In this document: in pieces, positions 1 to 10,900 of the stretch | Layout: every line of letters begins with the position of its first letter | How positions within the stretch are numbered: position 1 is the stretch's first letter | Origin: Kalmanozyma brasiliensis GHG001 | Taxonomy: Eukaryota; Basidiomycota; Ustilaginomycetes; Ustilaginales | Length of the DNA stretch: 64,000 nucleotides | Direction of reading: 5' to 3' | Assembly (NCBI RefSeq): GCF_000497045.1 | Contig: NW_015961957.1 | Location: 372,001 to 436,000 of the forward strand | Notes under the pieces: model-generated | The model's database searches: none | What the model saw: the letters and a program-made list of their open reading frames with translations, nothing else | What the model was told of the DNA's origin: nothing | Made by a program: the position numbers and the translations under genes

Positions 1-2211
1 ACCGGCGGCGGAATCGGGACAGACGGTGGCAAAGTAGTCGCCCTTGTTGTGCCACACCACGGTCTTGAGGTTGCTCGCGTTGGTCGAGGTGATGTTGAGG
101 TGCATCGCGACACCGGCGCGACGGTCAGGTTCAGCAGGGCGCGTCCAGGCGACGGGAGAGCGGGCGTCGGGCTTGCTCGGCATCGACGTCGCCGCTGCAG
201 CGGTCGCGTAGAGGAACGAGGCGGTGGACGTGGCTGTCGAGCCAGAAGCGGACGAGGCAGACTTCGACGAGATGGCGTTGGCCGACGTCTTTGCATAGTT
301 CTGGGTTTGCGGTGGCGCGATGATGGCGATGCGACCGTGAACGGCGGCAGCGAAGAGCGAGTAGTTTCGCGTCGGGCACCAGGCGATCGAGTGGACCGCG
401 GAACGTTCCGCTTTGGGCATGCCTTCGCATACATCCCACGACGCGGTGCATCGGCCGATGGCAACGTCCCATAGTCGGGCGCGACCGTCGTCACCACCCG
501 TAACAAGCCAGTGGCCCGTCGGGTCGACCGAAAGGCATCGCACCCTGCCGCCGTCCGGATGCGCGTACACCACGCTCGTCGTCGTTGGGAATGGCCTGAG
601 CTCCTTGGGCGATGGCAACTTGGGCAGCAGGTTCTCCGGGTTGTGGATGTCGAGCTTCTTGCGCATCATCCTCGGCGCCAGGTACAGATCCAGACATCGC
701 TCAAAGCGCTCCTGTACAAAGTTCTGATACGCGCCAACACGGCGTAACGAATCAGCCTTGGCGGGAAGGAAGTTCTGCTTGCGGTCTTCCGGCTCGGCCT
801 CCTCCCAGTCTTTGCGTTCTTGCTCGTTGAATAGGTACTCTGCGGGTGGGTTGTACGACTCGGCGTGACCGGGGAGGGCCAGCTTGGGTGCGGCCATGAC
901 AGCCCACGGACTGCGAGTGTCGTTCTCGTCAGCGTCGGCCCAGATGTTGTAGAACCTGGGCTTGGTGTCCTTCTTGGCAGCCGCTCCCGGGATGATGCGA
1001 CCTTCGCGAATAGCTCGCACGATCTTCATGACCTTCTTGTGCTCCCATTTGGAGGGCACGAATCGAGACTTGGGCTCGGGTCGACCAGAGAGCGCGGTCT
1101 GCATGACCTTGTCCTCGCCGGTGAACCAGTCGACGTAGTCCTCATACGGGTCATAGGCGTCGTCAGGAATTTCTGCGTTCTGAAGCTTGCGGATGATGGC
1201 GAGCTCCTCGTCTGACAATCGAACGTCTTTGCCGGTCGAGTTGTCGCGAGCCGAGAACCACGCCTCTCCATCACCGTCGACTGTGTCGAGGAACTTTTCG
1301 AGCTCGTCCTTGGTGGCTGGCTTCATGACCTTGCGTCCGTTGATGTCGTAGCCGATGTGAGGAAGGTCGTCATACCACTCGAGTGGCACATTGCCAATTC
1401 GGTTCTCTGCGTTCTCCGTGCTGCTGTCCGAGTCGTACTCTGCGTCGATCTCGGGGTAGACCCGCTTCATCTCTCCGGTGATCTCGCTGCGCTTGAAGAC
1501 GCCCTTTGCCGAGCCATCCGGGTTGCGAACCCGCAGGTCGAAGGCCTGTGCTGCTTGCGAACGTGGAATGCCGAGCTTGTTGGTGGCGGAAAGCGAGCCG
1601 GACTGCTCGTCGGGCTTCGAAGAGTAGCGTACCATCATGCGCGAGAGCTCTTCGTCGATGCTGGTCTGCGAAGCGTCGCTGCGGGCGGCGAAGGCAGAGG
1701 CACGCGCTTCCTCGTCCGCTGAATCGTAGGCGAGATCGCCCTCGTCGTCGTCTTCGTCAAAGTCGGAATTGTCGATGTCCGACGAGTTGTAGCCTTGTTC
1801 GGAAGATTCGCCCTCCTCATCCGCCTGACTGTCCTGAAGCTCCACAGACTCGTCGTCCGCATCCTCCTCGTCATGATCTTCGCTGTCTGCTGCGTCCTCA
1901 TCGTCGCTCGCCTCGAGGTCGATTTCGGGGAACTCGTCCTGAGCATCATCGTCAGATCCATTATCTGATGCTAGTGCTTCTTCATCTTCGTCGTCATCAG
2001 AAGCCAAGCCGAGCCCGGCTGCTTCGTCGTCGTCGGAGTTACCGAGATCGAGCTCGAGAGCCTTCGACTTGCCCTTAGCTGGTGCGGGTGCTCTTGTGAT
2101 GGGTGGGGTAGATGTAGTGGCGGCAGGTATAGGGACATTGCGCTTCCTCTTTGCAGTGCCATTGCGAGCGGCCGAAGCCGGGGCCGAGCTCGAGGCAGTC
2201 GGGCGCGCCAT
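1..2211 (-). CDS. ERB1: Ribosome biogenesis protein ERB1 (BOP1 homologue), C-terminus cut by window edge
   Basis: The open minus-strand frame starts at the ATG at 2211 and runs off the left edge, giving about 737 residues. Residues 1 to about 240 are a basic start followed by long Asp/Glu runs, typical of nucleolar proteins. From about residue 273 the BOP1 N-terminal domain begins (motif WYDDLPHIGYDINGRKVMKP), with the family sequence DPYEDYVDWFTG further on. WD40 repeats start near residue 550 (GHWLVTGGDDGRARLWDV). In yeast and animals Erb1/BOP1 joins Nop7/PES1 and Ytm1/WDR12 in the PeBoW complex, which is needed for 27S pre-rRNA processing and 60S assembly in the nucleolus. The remaining WD40 blades lie outside the window. 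It is divergent from ARP4, with 413 bases between start codons. No intron is needed in the visible part. Identity is very secure. Confidence 0.95.
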   Translation of the reverse strand, partial: MARPTASSSAPASAARNGTAKRKRNVPIPAATTSTPPITRAPAPAKGKSKALELDLGNSDDDEAAGLGLASDDDEDEEALASDNGSDDDAQDEFPEIDLEASDDEDAADSEDHDEEDADDESVELQDSQADEEGESSEQGYNSSDIDNSDFDEDDDEGDLAYDSADEEARASAFAARSDASQTSIDEELSRMMVRYSSKPDEQSGSLSATNKLGIPRSQAAQAFDLRVRNPDGSAKGVFKRSEITGEMKRVYPEIDAEYDSDSSTENAENRIGNVPLEWYDDLPHIGYDINGRKVMKPATKDELEKFLDTVDGDGEAWFSARDNSTGKDVRLSDEELAIIRKLQNAEIPDDAYDPYEDYVDWFTGEDKVMQTALSGRPEPKSRFVPSKWEHKKVMKIVRAIREGRIIPGAAAKKDTKPRFYNIWADADENDTRSPWAVMAAPKLALPGHAESYNPPAEYLFNEQERKDWEEAEPEDRKQNFLPAKADSLRRVGAYQNFVQERFERCLDLYLAPRMMRKKLDIHNPENLLPKLPSPKELRPFPTTTSVVYAHPDGGRVRCLSVDPTGHWLVTGGDDGRARLWDVAIGRCTASWDVCEGMPKAERSAVHSIAWCPTRNYSLFAAAVHGRIAIIAPPQTQNYAKTSANAISSKSASSASGSTATSTASFLYATAAAATSMPSKPDARSPVAWTRPAEPDRRAGVAMHLNITSTNASNLKTVVWHNKGDYFATVCPDSAAG

Positions 2212-2624
2212 TGCTATGCTCGATGTCTGCAGCTGCTGTGAAAAGGCTATGATGGTTGTGGGCAATCGTGTAAGCCTCTGGAGTGAAGGTTGTCGAAGAC
2301 AGCATGGACACGGCTCAGGGTTCACTTTTTTTGAGAAGAAACCTTTTTTGCCTCGAAATTTTTGCTGGCTGCAGGCCAAGCAACTTTGGCGTGTGTGGAG
2401 TGGTGGCCTCTTCCCGGCCGGATGGAAGAAGGAGGGCATCTGAGCTTTCGCGTCGCGAGACAGAGATTTGAGCTTGAGCCATCTCCATCCATTACCGACT
2501 TTGACAACTCCATCACTCGCACACTCTTCGGCACGCCATCTACGCCAAATCACATCCTGCCAACCATTGCCGTCATCATCACATATATCATCGCTAGCAG
2601 GTCACCAACAAGCTCGCGGTCAAA
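2212..2624. promoter_or_regulatory. Divergent promoter region, ERB1 / ARP4
   Basis: These 413 bases separate two divergent start codons and must hold both promoters and 5' leaders. The ARP4 side is pyrimidine-rich (CCATCTCCATCC, CATCATCACATATATCATC). I see no clear TATA box with good spacing for ERB1, and no further gene. Confidence 0.5.
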
Positions 2625-4181
2625 ATGCCAGGCGTCTACGGAGGAGACGAGATCAATGCGCTCGTCATCGATGCCGGTCACTCTTCCAGTCGAGTCGGGT
2701 GGGCGGGCGAGGATGCACCTCGAGTCGTCGTCCCCTCGTACTACGGTCACACATCCATTAGCGATGAGAGCATCGCCGAGCTCGAATCGCAAGCGGCTCT
2801 TCTCGCCTCTTCATCTTCCACCGCCGCTGCGCCTGCTGATGGCGACGAGGCCATGGCGGACGGGGAAGCCGCCTCGACATCCAACGGCGCCGGCGACGCT
2901 GCAACCGAAGAAGCATCCGATCACCGACTCAAGCAGTCGCGCGCCAAAGCCGCCAACAAAGCGCTGCGTTTCTCCGTCGATCGCGAAAAGAAGCGCCGCC
3001 GCTACGTAGGCGATAACGACCTCAACCTCTACCGCTCTTCCTTTGACATCTCTCCGATCTTTGACGACGATGGCATTCTCTCGGACGCCTCGGCGTTTGC
3101 GCAGCTGTGCTCGTTCGGGCTGGACTCGCTCTCGTGCGATGCGCGGGAGCACCCTCTGTTGCTGACCGAGCCGGCGTGGAACGCGCGCGAGTCGCGCGAG
3201 AAGCTCACCGAGCTGGCCTTCGAGACGCTCGGCAGCCCCGCGTTCTATTTGGCCAACCGGAGCGTGCTGAGCAGCTTCGCGGCGGGCAAGCCGAGCAGCT
3301 TGGTTATTGATGTGGGCAGCACTAGCGTCTCAACCATCCCCATCGTCGATGGGTTCATCCTCCGCAAGGGCATTCACAGGCACAACAACGGCGGTGACGC
3401 CATCAACCGCGCACTGCTATACAGCCTGCATCACGGGCGAGGCACGACGTTCGGCGGAGTCACACCGCAGTATCTGCTCAAGAGCCGGTCCGCCGTCGAC
3501 CCGGGCGCAGCGGCAAACGCAGTGTTGAGGCAAGACCGCGTCGATGGTGCCACTTCTTCCTTCAGGAACTACCACGTCAACCGCGTAGTCAACGATTTTA
3601 AGGAGAGCGTAGCGCAGGTGCTCGAGGTGCCGTGGGACGACCAGCAGGCGCAGTTCCGCTCTGGGCGAATGTACGAGTTCCCGGATGGCTACAACGACGC
3701 TTTTGGTGTGGAACGTCTTCGGGCGCCCGAGGTGCTTTTCACTCCGACGTTGTGGTCCGGTGTCTCTTCGCCGGAAAGCGGGGCTGTCCTACACCCTTCC
3801 TCCACTCCTTCGACGGAGAACGGTGCGGGAGCCGAGAGCGTGGCGGGGGGCAAAGCAGCCGTGGGACTCGCCGACATGGTGCTTTCCTCGATCAATGCCG
3901 TGGATGTCGACTCGCGCCCCTCGCTGTTCGGCAACATCGTCCTCGTCGGCGGCTCCTCCCTGCTGCCCGGCCTCAGCGACAGGTTGAGCTACGAACTCGG
4001 CGTCAGAGCGCCCAATCAGAAGGTCAAGATTCACTCTCCAGGTAACACCACCGAGCGCAGACACTCGTCCTGGCTCGGAGGCAGTATCCTGGCTAGTCTG
4101 GGCACGTTTCACCAGCTCTGGATCTCAAAGCAGGAGTACGATGAGCACGGAGCAGCCATTGTTCACGCCCGCTGCAAGTAG
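2625..4181 (+). CDS. ARP4: Actin-related protein 4 (Arp4/BAF53 family)
   Basis: A 518-residue actin-fold protein. The start MPGVYGGDEINALVIDAGHS and the following SSRVGWAGEDAPRVVVPSYYG are typical of Arp4, and the C-terminus (SWLGGSILASLGTFHQLWIS, then KQEYDEHG) matches the actin-family end. Arp4 is a nuclear actin partner shared by NuA4 acetyltransferase and the INO80 and SWR1 remodellers. Between the first phosphate-binding strand and the core there is a low-complexity insert at about residues 60-135, rich in Ala/Ser/Asp then Lys/Arg. This makes the protein somewhat longer than yeast Arp4 (about 490 residues, from memory). A second disordered insert with Ser/Pro/Gly lies around residues 385-405. 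The frame is uninterrupted, so no intron is proposed. Confidence 0.92.
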   Translation: MPGVYGGDEINALVIDAGHSSSRVGWAGEDAPRVVVPSYYGHTSISDESIAELESQAALLASSSSTAAAPADGDEAMADGEAASTSNGAGDAATEEASDHRLKQSRAKAANKALRFSVDREKKRRRYVGDNDLNLYRSSFDISPIFDDDGILSDASAFAQLCSFGLDSLSCDAREHPLLLTEPAWNARESREKLTELAFETLGSPAFYLANRSVLSSFAAGKPSSLVIDVGSTSVSTIPIVDGFILRKGIHRHNNGGDAINRALLYSLHHGRGTTFGGVTPQYLLKSRSAVDPGAAANAVLRQDRVDGATSSFRNYHVNRVVNDFKESVAQVLEVPWDDQQAQFRSGRMYEFPDGYNDAFGVERLRAPEVLFTPTLWSGVSSPESGAVLHPSSTPSTENGAGAESVAGGKAAVGLADMVLSSINAVDVDSRPSLFGNIVLVGGSSLLPGLSDRLSYELGVRAPNQKVKIHSPGNTTERRHSSWLGGSILASLGTFHQLWISKQEYDEHGAAIVHARCK

Positions 4182-4496
4182 GTTTTATTTCTTGGTCACC
4201 TTGTATTGCGCTCTCTATCTATCAGAAACTCTTCACACATCGGCAGCTTCGGGATTGTTCTGAATCGCCACTTGGATGAGTCTGTGCGGACTTGTCAGTC
4301 CTTGAAACAAGTCCCATGCAGCACCGCTCGGGCTCTTGCATCTTTCTCCTTCCCAATCCTGTCACGCTCCGCACAGACAGTCCTCACACTCCCTCATGTC
4401 CCATTCCATCATCACAAACATCTCGAGAGTCCAGGGTAATAAATCAAATGACATGCAGCTCCAAAGAGAACAAACGTGCTGCTTCTCACGACCGCT

Positions 4497-5553
<1,057 letters not shown>

Positions 5554-5706
5554 TCTTGTGATGAGCGACGAAGAAAAGGTTCTGGTAAGAGAGGGTGGGA
5601 AGGGAACGGGACGTCGATGGGCGAGAGCGATAGACGGGATACGAGGAGAAGGAGGGAGGGAGGCAGCGAGGCGTGTGGATGGCAAGCGTAGGAGGTATTT
5701 AATCAT

Positions 5707-7749
5707 GTTGGCTGTTCTCCACTCTAGGGTCGTCCTCTGGCTGTCTCAAATAAGCGAGAGGACAGGCTCAAGCGCACACGCAGGGTCAAGGAGGGGAGAA
5801 GAGGCGTGGGAATGTCATCGCTTCCCAGCCGAAACGATGGGACAGAGGGAGAGGCTCGTCGGAAGGCGTCCTCCGCCAGGGTAGATTAGGTGGAGCGAGA
5901 CAGTCAGCACCGCGATATGGAGAGAGAGCGAGGGATGGTCCAAGCGTCACGAGCTGGAGTTGTACCGCTGATTCATGGCAAGAGGCAAATCTGCGTTGCT
6001 CCGTCACACGGCCTGGCGTTGCTTCTCGACTCGATCCAGGGTCGGTGGTTTTTCTGTGCCGAGCTACAGCATACCTGAACCTTGTCTTCTTGGTGGTTGT
6101 CGACTTGACCCATCGTCGGACTTCTACGCAAAGACAATAAGATTCCTATATCGAGGCTGTGTCTCCCGCACTCAATTGGCATTCCGAATGCTCGGTCAAG
6201 ATATCGCCGTTGTTGTGATACACTTTCATCTCACTCTGTTCGGCTTTCGCCATCCAGGAATTGGGGTCATGTGCCCTGTTTGGCCCAAGCTGTTGCATTG
6301 GCGAGTCCTCGGCAGATCGAGGCCGACATCTATATCGCCTCTATTGGTTCTTTCTTCACGCTCGAGTCCGCGATGGATGGATGGACTCGAGGATTGGGCT
6401 TGGCACAGAAGATTCGAGTGCCATCGGATCTTCAGGCCGTGCGCGTGGGGGAGCCACAGTGGAGGCATGGGATGCAGCTAGACGCGCATCATGACGCACG
6501 GTGCAGCTCCATCGGTCAAAAGCTGGGACAAGAGAGCAAACAAAATCGAGACTCCGATGGTGATGGCTCACGCGCGGATGACTGAGAGAGAGAGGCTGGC
6601 AGATCCGGAAACATGGCGATTCCGAGCGTCCCTCAGGGTCAGCATCGGGAAGCGCATCCGCGTTGAACAAGCCATGCTTGCGATGTGCGACCTGCAGCTG
6701 TCGGTGCCTGACCCGCCTTCTCTCTTGCCTTGAGCTTGGTCTTCTGTCGATCAGCCGATTCGCCTGCCGCCCGTCCGCCGATGAGCAAGCTTGGCTCTCG
6801 CCCCATCAATGTTAAGATCTTGGTGTGCATAACCTTGTTGTCAGCTCGGGACGACTTGTCTGCTTGCCTCTCAGCCGAAACTTTCAACTTGCCGATTCTA
6901 GTCGCCGCCATGCGTTGAAGCGATGGCAAGATTCATTCGAGGGCCCGTCTGACCGTTGCCGAGTCAAATTGACATCTAGTCATGTCGATCCTCGGTCCCA
7001 CAGGAACACACGACCCCGAAGCAACGTGTATACCTTGCTCGATCTCACAAGACCCAACAGCATGCCTCAACGATGTGAACAGCTGATTTCGACGGCCGGA
7101 CGTCAGAATCGAGATGCAGTGCGGCGTACAGGCGCACGTTTCGGTGACCACGCGGAGTGGTGACGCAGCTGTTTTTCCAGACAGAGCTGCAGCCCGCTCT
7201 TGTTTTAGCGAGGCGGGCCGGGGTGGGCGCCAAGAAGATTCCGGCGCGCTCCAAAAAAGAATATGCAAAGCCGTCATAAGCTTTGTGGTGCGTGGTGCGG
7301 GTCTTCGCCACCTCGCCCCGCGTCACCGCCAAGCGTGACGGTCTGTCCTTAGCCATCAGCCGTGTCATACCAAGGGTCCTGCTTCCAAAGCACGCTCCAA
7401 GACTCTTGGCGACTGCCATCGCTCCGTCAATCTTCTTCACGACCACCTCATATCTCCGGCCAAGTCGACTCTCGAATCGGTCTTCCCCCTCGCTAACCTC
7501 ATCAAGGCATCCTCACATCATCATCCACAAGCACCGCACGTCACACGCCGTTGGACAGATCGTCCTTGCAGACCAACCACAACTTTCGTACATCTCTTTG
7601 CATTGCATTTATAGGCATCTCTATCCTTCAACGAGCTCCTTCTCTACCTCTTTTCCGCTCCTGCAACACCTGCCGCGCAACCTCGATATCAATTCTCGTT
7701 CCCACGCACCACCATCCTCGCATCGCCCGCTGACCACATCGCAGCAACC
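5707..7749. other. Intergenic stretch with no recognisable gene (about 2 kb)
   Basis: This stretch separates the divergent SDR and membrane-protein genes. Short open frames occur on both strands, but they are compositionally random, overlap each other and match no family I know. The last 400 bases or so before 7750 are C/T-rich with repeated CATC, CACC and TCTC blocks, as in the 5' leaders elsewhere in this window, and are probably promoter and leader of the gene at 7750. No tRNA, repeat array or transposon relic is visible. Confidence 0.5.
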
Positions 7750-8454
7750 ATGGGCGCAGAAAGCGACCTCTACCCATCACGCGGTTTCTCCGATGAACCG
7801 CAGATCACACCACCGCGCAAGCCATTCTATCGGCGAGGCGGCTTCATCTTTCTCGTCGTTGTCGCCTGCCTTGTCGCCGCCATCGTACCCCCACTCGTCG
7901 TCTTCCGCGATCGACTCGGCCGTTCTTCCTCATCCTCCCCCTTTGCCGACCCACCATTCTGGAACGGCACCGGTCCGAACAACAATCCCTTCGGCACATG
8001 CTTCACTACCCAAGCGACCGCCTTCCAGCCCTACTGGAAAGAGCAGTTGGACGTAACCTGGTGTGGAACCCAGTTCAACCGCTCTTCCCCCATCTTCGCC
8101 TTGCCGTTGCTCAACATGTCCCAGGCAGTGGGTGCGGACGAGAGGGTGACGCACGATGTGAATCGCACGTTGTGGAACAGCATGACGCGCAATTGGTGCG
8201 GTGCCGAAGCCAAGATCATGGGTCCAGCAGGAGAGTTTACTGCGATTCTGGCAGATGCGAGCACCTGGAGAACGGCGGATTTCAACATGGGGCTGTTCGA
8301 GGCCGTGAGGGGGACGAAGAACGGAACGTATAGAGATCCAGATCAGGCCGGGTGGATAGACGAGGTGAGGATCTGCTTCACAGGGAATAGGACGGATATC
8401 GGCGACGGGACCTATCCGTTTAGCTACCCCTTGCCCGCTTCCTCGTCGTCGTAG
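7750..8454 (+). CDS. Single-pass (type II) membrane protein, unknown function
   Basis: A 234-residue protein with no family I recognise. Residues 1-30 are a hydrophilic, Pro-containing cytoplasmic-type tail ending in PPRKPFYRRGG. Residues 31-52 (FIFLVVVACLVAAIVPPLVV) form one strong transmembrane segment, followed by a short Ser run and a lumenal/extracellular domain of about 165 residues. The positive charges before the segment predict a type II topology. The outer domain has four cysteines (TCF, TWCG, NWCG, ICFTG), which could form two disulphides, and several N-glycosylation sequons (for example NGT, NRS, NMS, NRT). Composition, codon use and the clean ATG support a real gene. It may be one of the smut- or basidiomycete-restricted membrane proteins of unknown role; that is inference. 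Confidence 0.8.
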   Translation: MGAESDLYPSRGFSDEPQITPPRKPFYRRGGFIFLVVVACLVAAIVPPLVVFRDRLGRSSSSSPFADPPFWNGTGPNNNPFGTCFTTQATAFQPYWKEQLDVTWCGTQFNRSSPIFALPLLNMSQAVGADERVTHDVNRTLWNSMTRNWCGAEAKIMGPAGEFTAILADASTWRTADFNMGLFEAVRGTKNGTYRDPDQAGWIDEVRICFTGNRTDIGDGTYPFSYPLPASSSS

Positions 8455-8620
8455 TCCTGCATTAGAGTTTGTATCCATAGATCGTTTTAGCATTCATAGC
8501 ATTCAGCCTTCGAAGGGTGTGCTTGTGCGAGCGCTTGAAGTTGGTTCCACATTCGACAGGCGGTCCATGGAAGCCAAGGTGAGTGGGGCACTTGATTGCA
8601 ATGTGGGTCGGAAACAGCGT

Positions 8621-10900
8621 CTATCCAAGATTTGGGAAGGGCGGTGACGGACCAGTGCCATTGTAGATGATCCCAGCAGCATTGGGATTGTTCTCCGGCT
8701 CAGGGTAACCCATCGCCTGCTTGATCAGCTCCTCCTTGTCCGTCGGCCTATTCGGATATGCCTCCGTGAGACCCTCCCACCACGTCGTATTCTCAAATTT
8801 GACCTTCCATTCCTCTCCACGCATCGTCGAGTTGTGCGGCATCTGATAGACGAAGCCTACCCTCGTGGCGTCAGCGAACCAGTAGTACGCCCGAGTGGTC
8901 AGGACGAATCGGTCGTTGATGTACACCTCGAGCGCGGAACCGTCGACGAAGAGGCGCAGGTGAAGCTTCTCCAGTCCAGCAGTGGTGTTCCACAGTCGAA
9001 GCTTGCCGACTTCAGGTGTTGTGAGGACGGAGGAAGCGCCGAGAGCAGTGCGCTTCTGCACGATAACAGATTCGTTCCGTGGCTGATAGACCACCGCCAC
9101 ATCTTCGGATGTGGAGCTGGACTGCGGGGTGCGGAGGAGCGAGATGCCCGCAGCAAAGTCGGCAGTGTCGTTGCGCAACGAGGAAAGGGGGAACGTGATC
9201 GTGGTGGACAACTCGTAGTGCCTGCTCGAAGGGTGACGCGGGAGCGGGATGAAGAGCTCGTGGATCAGCGTCGCGTTGTCGCCCGCCGTGATGGTACGCA
9301 GTTCGGGGTTGAGTGAAGCGATGCACGATGCGTTGTCGTTAAAGTCCTGCGGTTGGAGGGTGAGAGCCGGGTGGTGGTACGAGTCGTTTGCGTTGGTTCG
9401 GAACGCCGAGAGTTCCGCTGCGGGCTTGATGCCCAGCATGACAAGGTCGACCGTTGAGCGATTTGCTGCGGTCGACCCCGCAAATTGGGTGAGAGGGATG
9501 GTCGTAATGTTCGAAGAGGAGGAAGGATCGAGGATGGCCCAGGAGGCGTTTTCGCGAACGAGCTCGTCATTCACCACACCATCGACCCGCTTGACGTACA
9601 ACTCCCTTGGCAGCGTCAGGGATGATATGTACTGCGTGACGAACTTGGTCGCGTCCTGAGTAGCGAAGGCCTCTTTGATCCAGCAGTATACGATCCTCCT
9701 CGCTGGACTCGACGCTCCATCGCGCAACCCAGTGCACGCATATGCTAGACCCCAGTCCAACACGCCCTCCAGCGCCGTCTGCATCTCGACACCCTGCTTC
9801 GCGCCCACCACACCGTCTGCGAGACTTGCATTGACGGGTGTGGTCTCGATCCCGGCGTTCTCGTCCCAATGGCCAAGACGGTACAGCATGAGCGTGTGGT
9901 TGCTCTCCGCACCGTACGACGCATACGCCAGTCCAGTGCCCTCATAGGAGCTATCTCCATCAAAGTCGAGGTTGGTGATTTGCGAACATTCGTAGTTGTT
10001 TCCATCCGAGTAGTCGGTTGCCGCCCACCCAGAGCCCTTGGTCACAAAAGTGTCGTTGATCGTGGACCGCAGCAGGGGCCCGGCGAAAGTCCAGTTGAGC
10101 CAGTTGCCCGGTTCACTTTGCTTGTACAACCAAACCCTGGGTCCTGCCTGTTCGAATGACACCCCCGGCAGACCGGGCTGGGCGGGATGCAAACCCGAAG
10201 AGAGCGTCACATAGTGCATCGGTTCCCCGCTGGAGACGTTGAGCAGGCTGTCGAATTGGGCATTGCGAAAGATGTATGGGTCACGGAAACCGGTGACCAC
10301 CCCACCCTTGTACGGCGGACGCGGAATGACAGGTACGTTGGCGCCACCATCGAGCTTGATCCACGTCTTACCCTGGTTCTGCGAGTAGGCGAGACCTTGC
10401 GACTCGTACCCGTCGACGTAGGGAATGGTCCAGCTGATCGGCAAGCCTTTTACGGCAGTCCAGATCAAGGTGGGTAGACCTTTGTAGCCGGACGCGACGA
10501 CGCTACCGTCAAAATCGGCGATGTAGTCGACTTCGTTTCCTGGTCCCATCTGCACAGGATTCTGCCAGCCAGAAAGGTCTTCATACTGCACGAAATCCTT
10601 AGTGGTTGACCCGGAGAAAGCGGATGTCGAGAGCGAGGCGTTGCCCGTGCCACGAAGGAACGAGTAGAGCGCGGTGATGTGCGACGTGCCGTCGGGGGCC
10701 TGCCAGAACGCGGTCGGGTCGCCGAGCTGGTTGGACGGGTGGATGAAGTGCGCGCGCGGTCGCCAGTGGTAGAAGAGCGAACCGTTAGGGTAGTTCGAGA
10801 CGTTGGCGATCGGAGGTTGGGTGAAATCCGGGGAAGAGGTGGCGAGGACTGCGGCGAGGCTGCCTAGCGGCAGCAGGCTGATCAGGGAGAGGACTCGCAT
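8621..10900 (-). CDS. Secreted glycoside hydrolase family 32 protein (invertase / fructan hydrolase-like)
   Basis: From the ATG at 10900 the product has 759 residues and begins with a signal peptide (MRVLSLISLLPLGSLAAVLA). The GH32 five-bladed propeller carries the acid in RDP (GFRDPYIF, R206-D207-P208) and the EC motif (NNYECSQI, E304-C305). The first motif, normally WMNDPNG, appears as HPSNQLGDPTAFW; Asp61 would be the nucleophile but the flanking residues differ. A C-terminal beta-sandwich with LHLRLFVDGSALEVYINDRF is typical of the family. Many NxS/T sites fit an extracellular enzyme. Family members hydrolyse beta-fructosidic bonds in sucrose, inulin or levan; which one applies here is not determined. 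The open frame extends 94 residues further upstream, but that part has no signal peptide and is taken as leader. Its 3' end is 166 bases from the convergent gene ending at 8454. Confidence 0.9.
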   Translation of the reverse strand: MRVLSLISLLPLGSLAAVLATSSPDFTQPPIANVSNYPNGSLFYHWRPRAHFIHPSNQLGDPTAFWQAPDGTSHITALYSFLRGTGNASLSTSAFSGSTTKDFVQYEDLSGWQNPVQMGPGNEVDYIADFDGSVVASGYKGLPTLIWTAVKGLPISWTIPYVDGYESQGLAYSQNQGKTWIKLDGGANVPVIPRPPYKGGVVTGFRDPYIFRNAQFDSLLNVSSGEPMHYVTLSSGLHPAQPGLPGVSFEQAGPRVWLYKQSEPGNWLNWTFAGPLLRSTINDTFVTKGSGWAATDYSDGNNYECSQITNLDFDGDSSYEGTGLAYASYGAESNHTLMLYRLGHWDENAGIETTPVNASLADGVVGAKQGVEMQTALEGVLDWGLAYACTGLRDGASSPARRIVYCWIKEAFATQDATKFVTQYISSLTLPRELYVKRVDGVVNDELVRENASWAILDPSSSSNITTIPLTQFAGSTAANRSTVDLVMLGIKPAAELSAFRTNANDSYHHPALTLQPQDFNDNASCIASLNPELRTITAGDNATLIHELFIPLPRHPSSRHYELSTTITFPLSSLRNDTADFAAGISLLRTPQSSSTSEDVAVVYQPRNESVIVQKRTALGASSVLTTPEVGKLRLWNTTAGLEKLHLRLFVDGSALEVYINDRFVLTTRAYYWFADATRVGFVYQMPHNSTMRGEEWKVKFENTTWWEGLTEAYPNRPTDKEELIKQAMGYPEPENNPNAAGIIYNGTGPSPPFPNLG

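Noticed and set aside
7283..8056. Plus-strand 257-codon frame overlapping the start of the membrane-protein gene
   Set aside because: It is His/Ser/Pro-rich translation of C/T-rich leader DNA in another frame.
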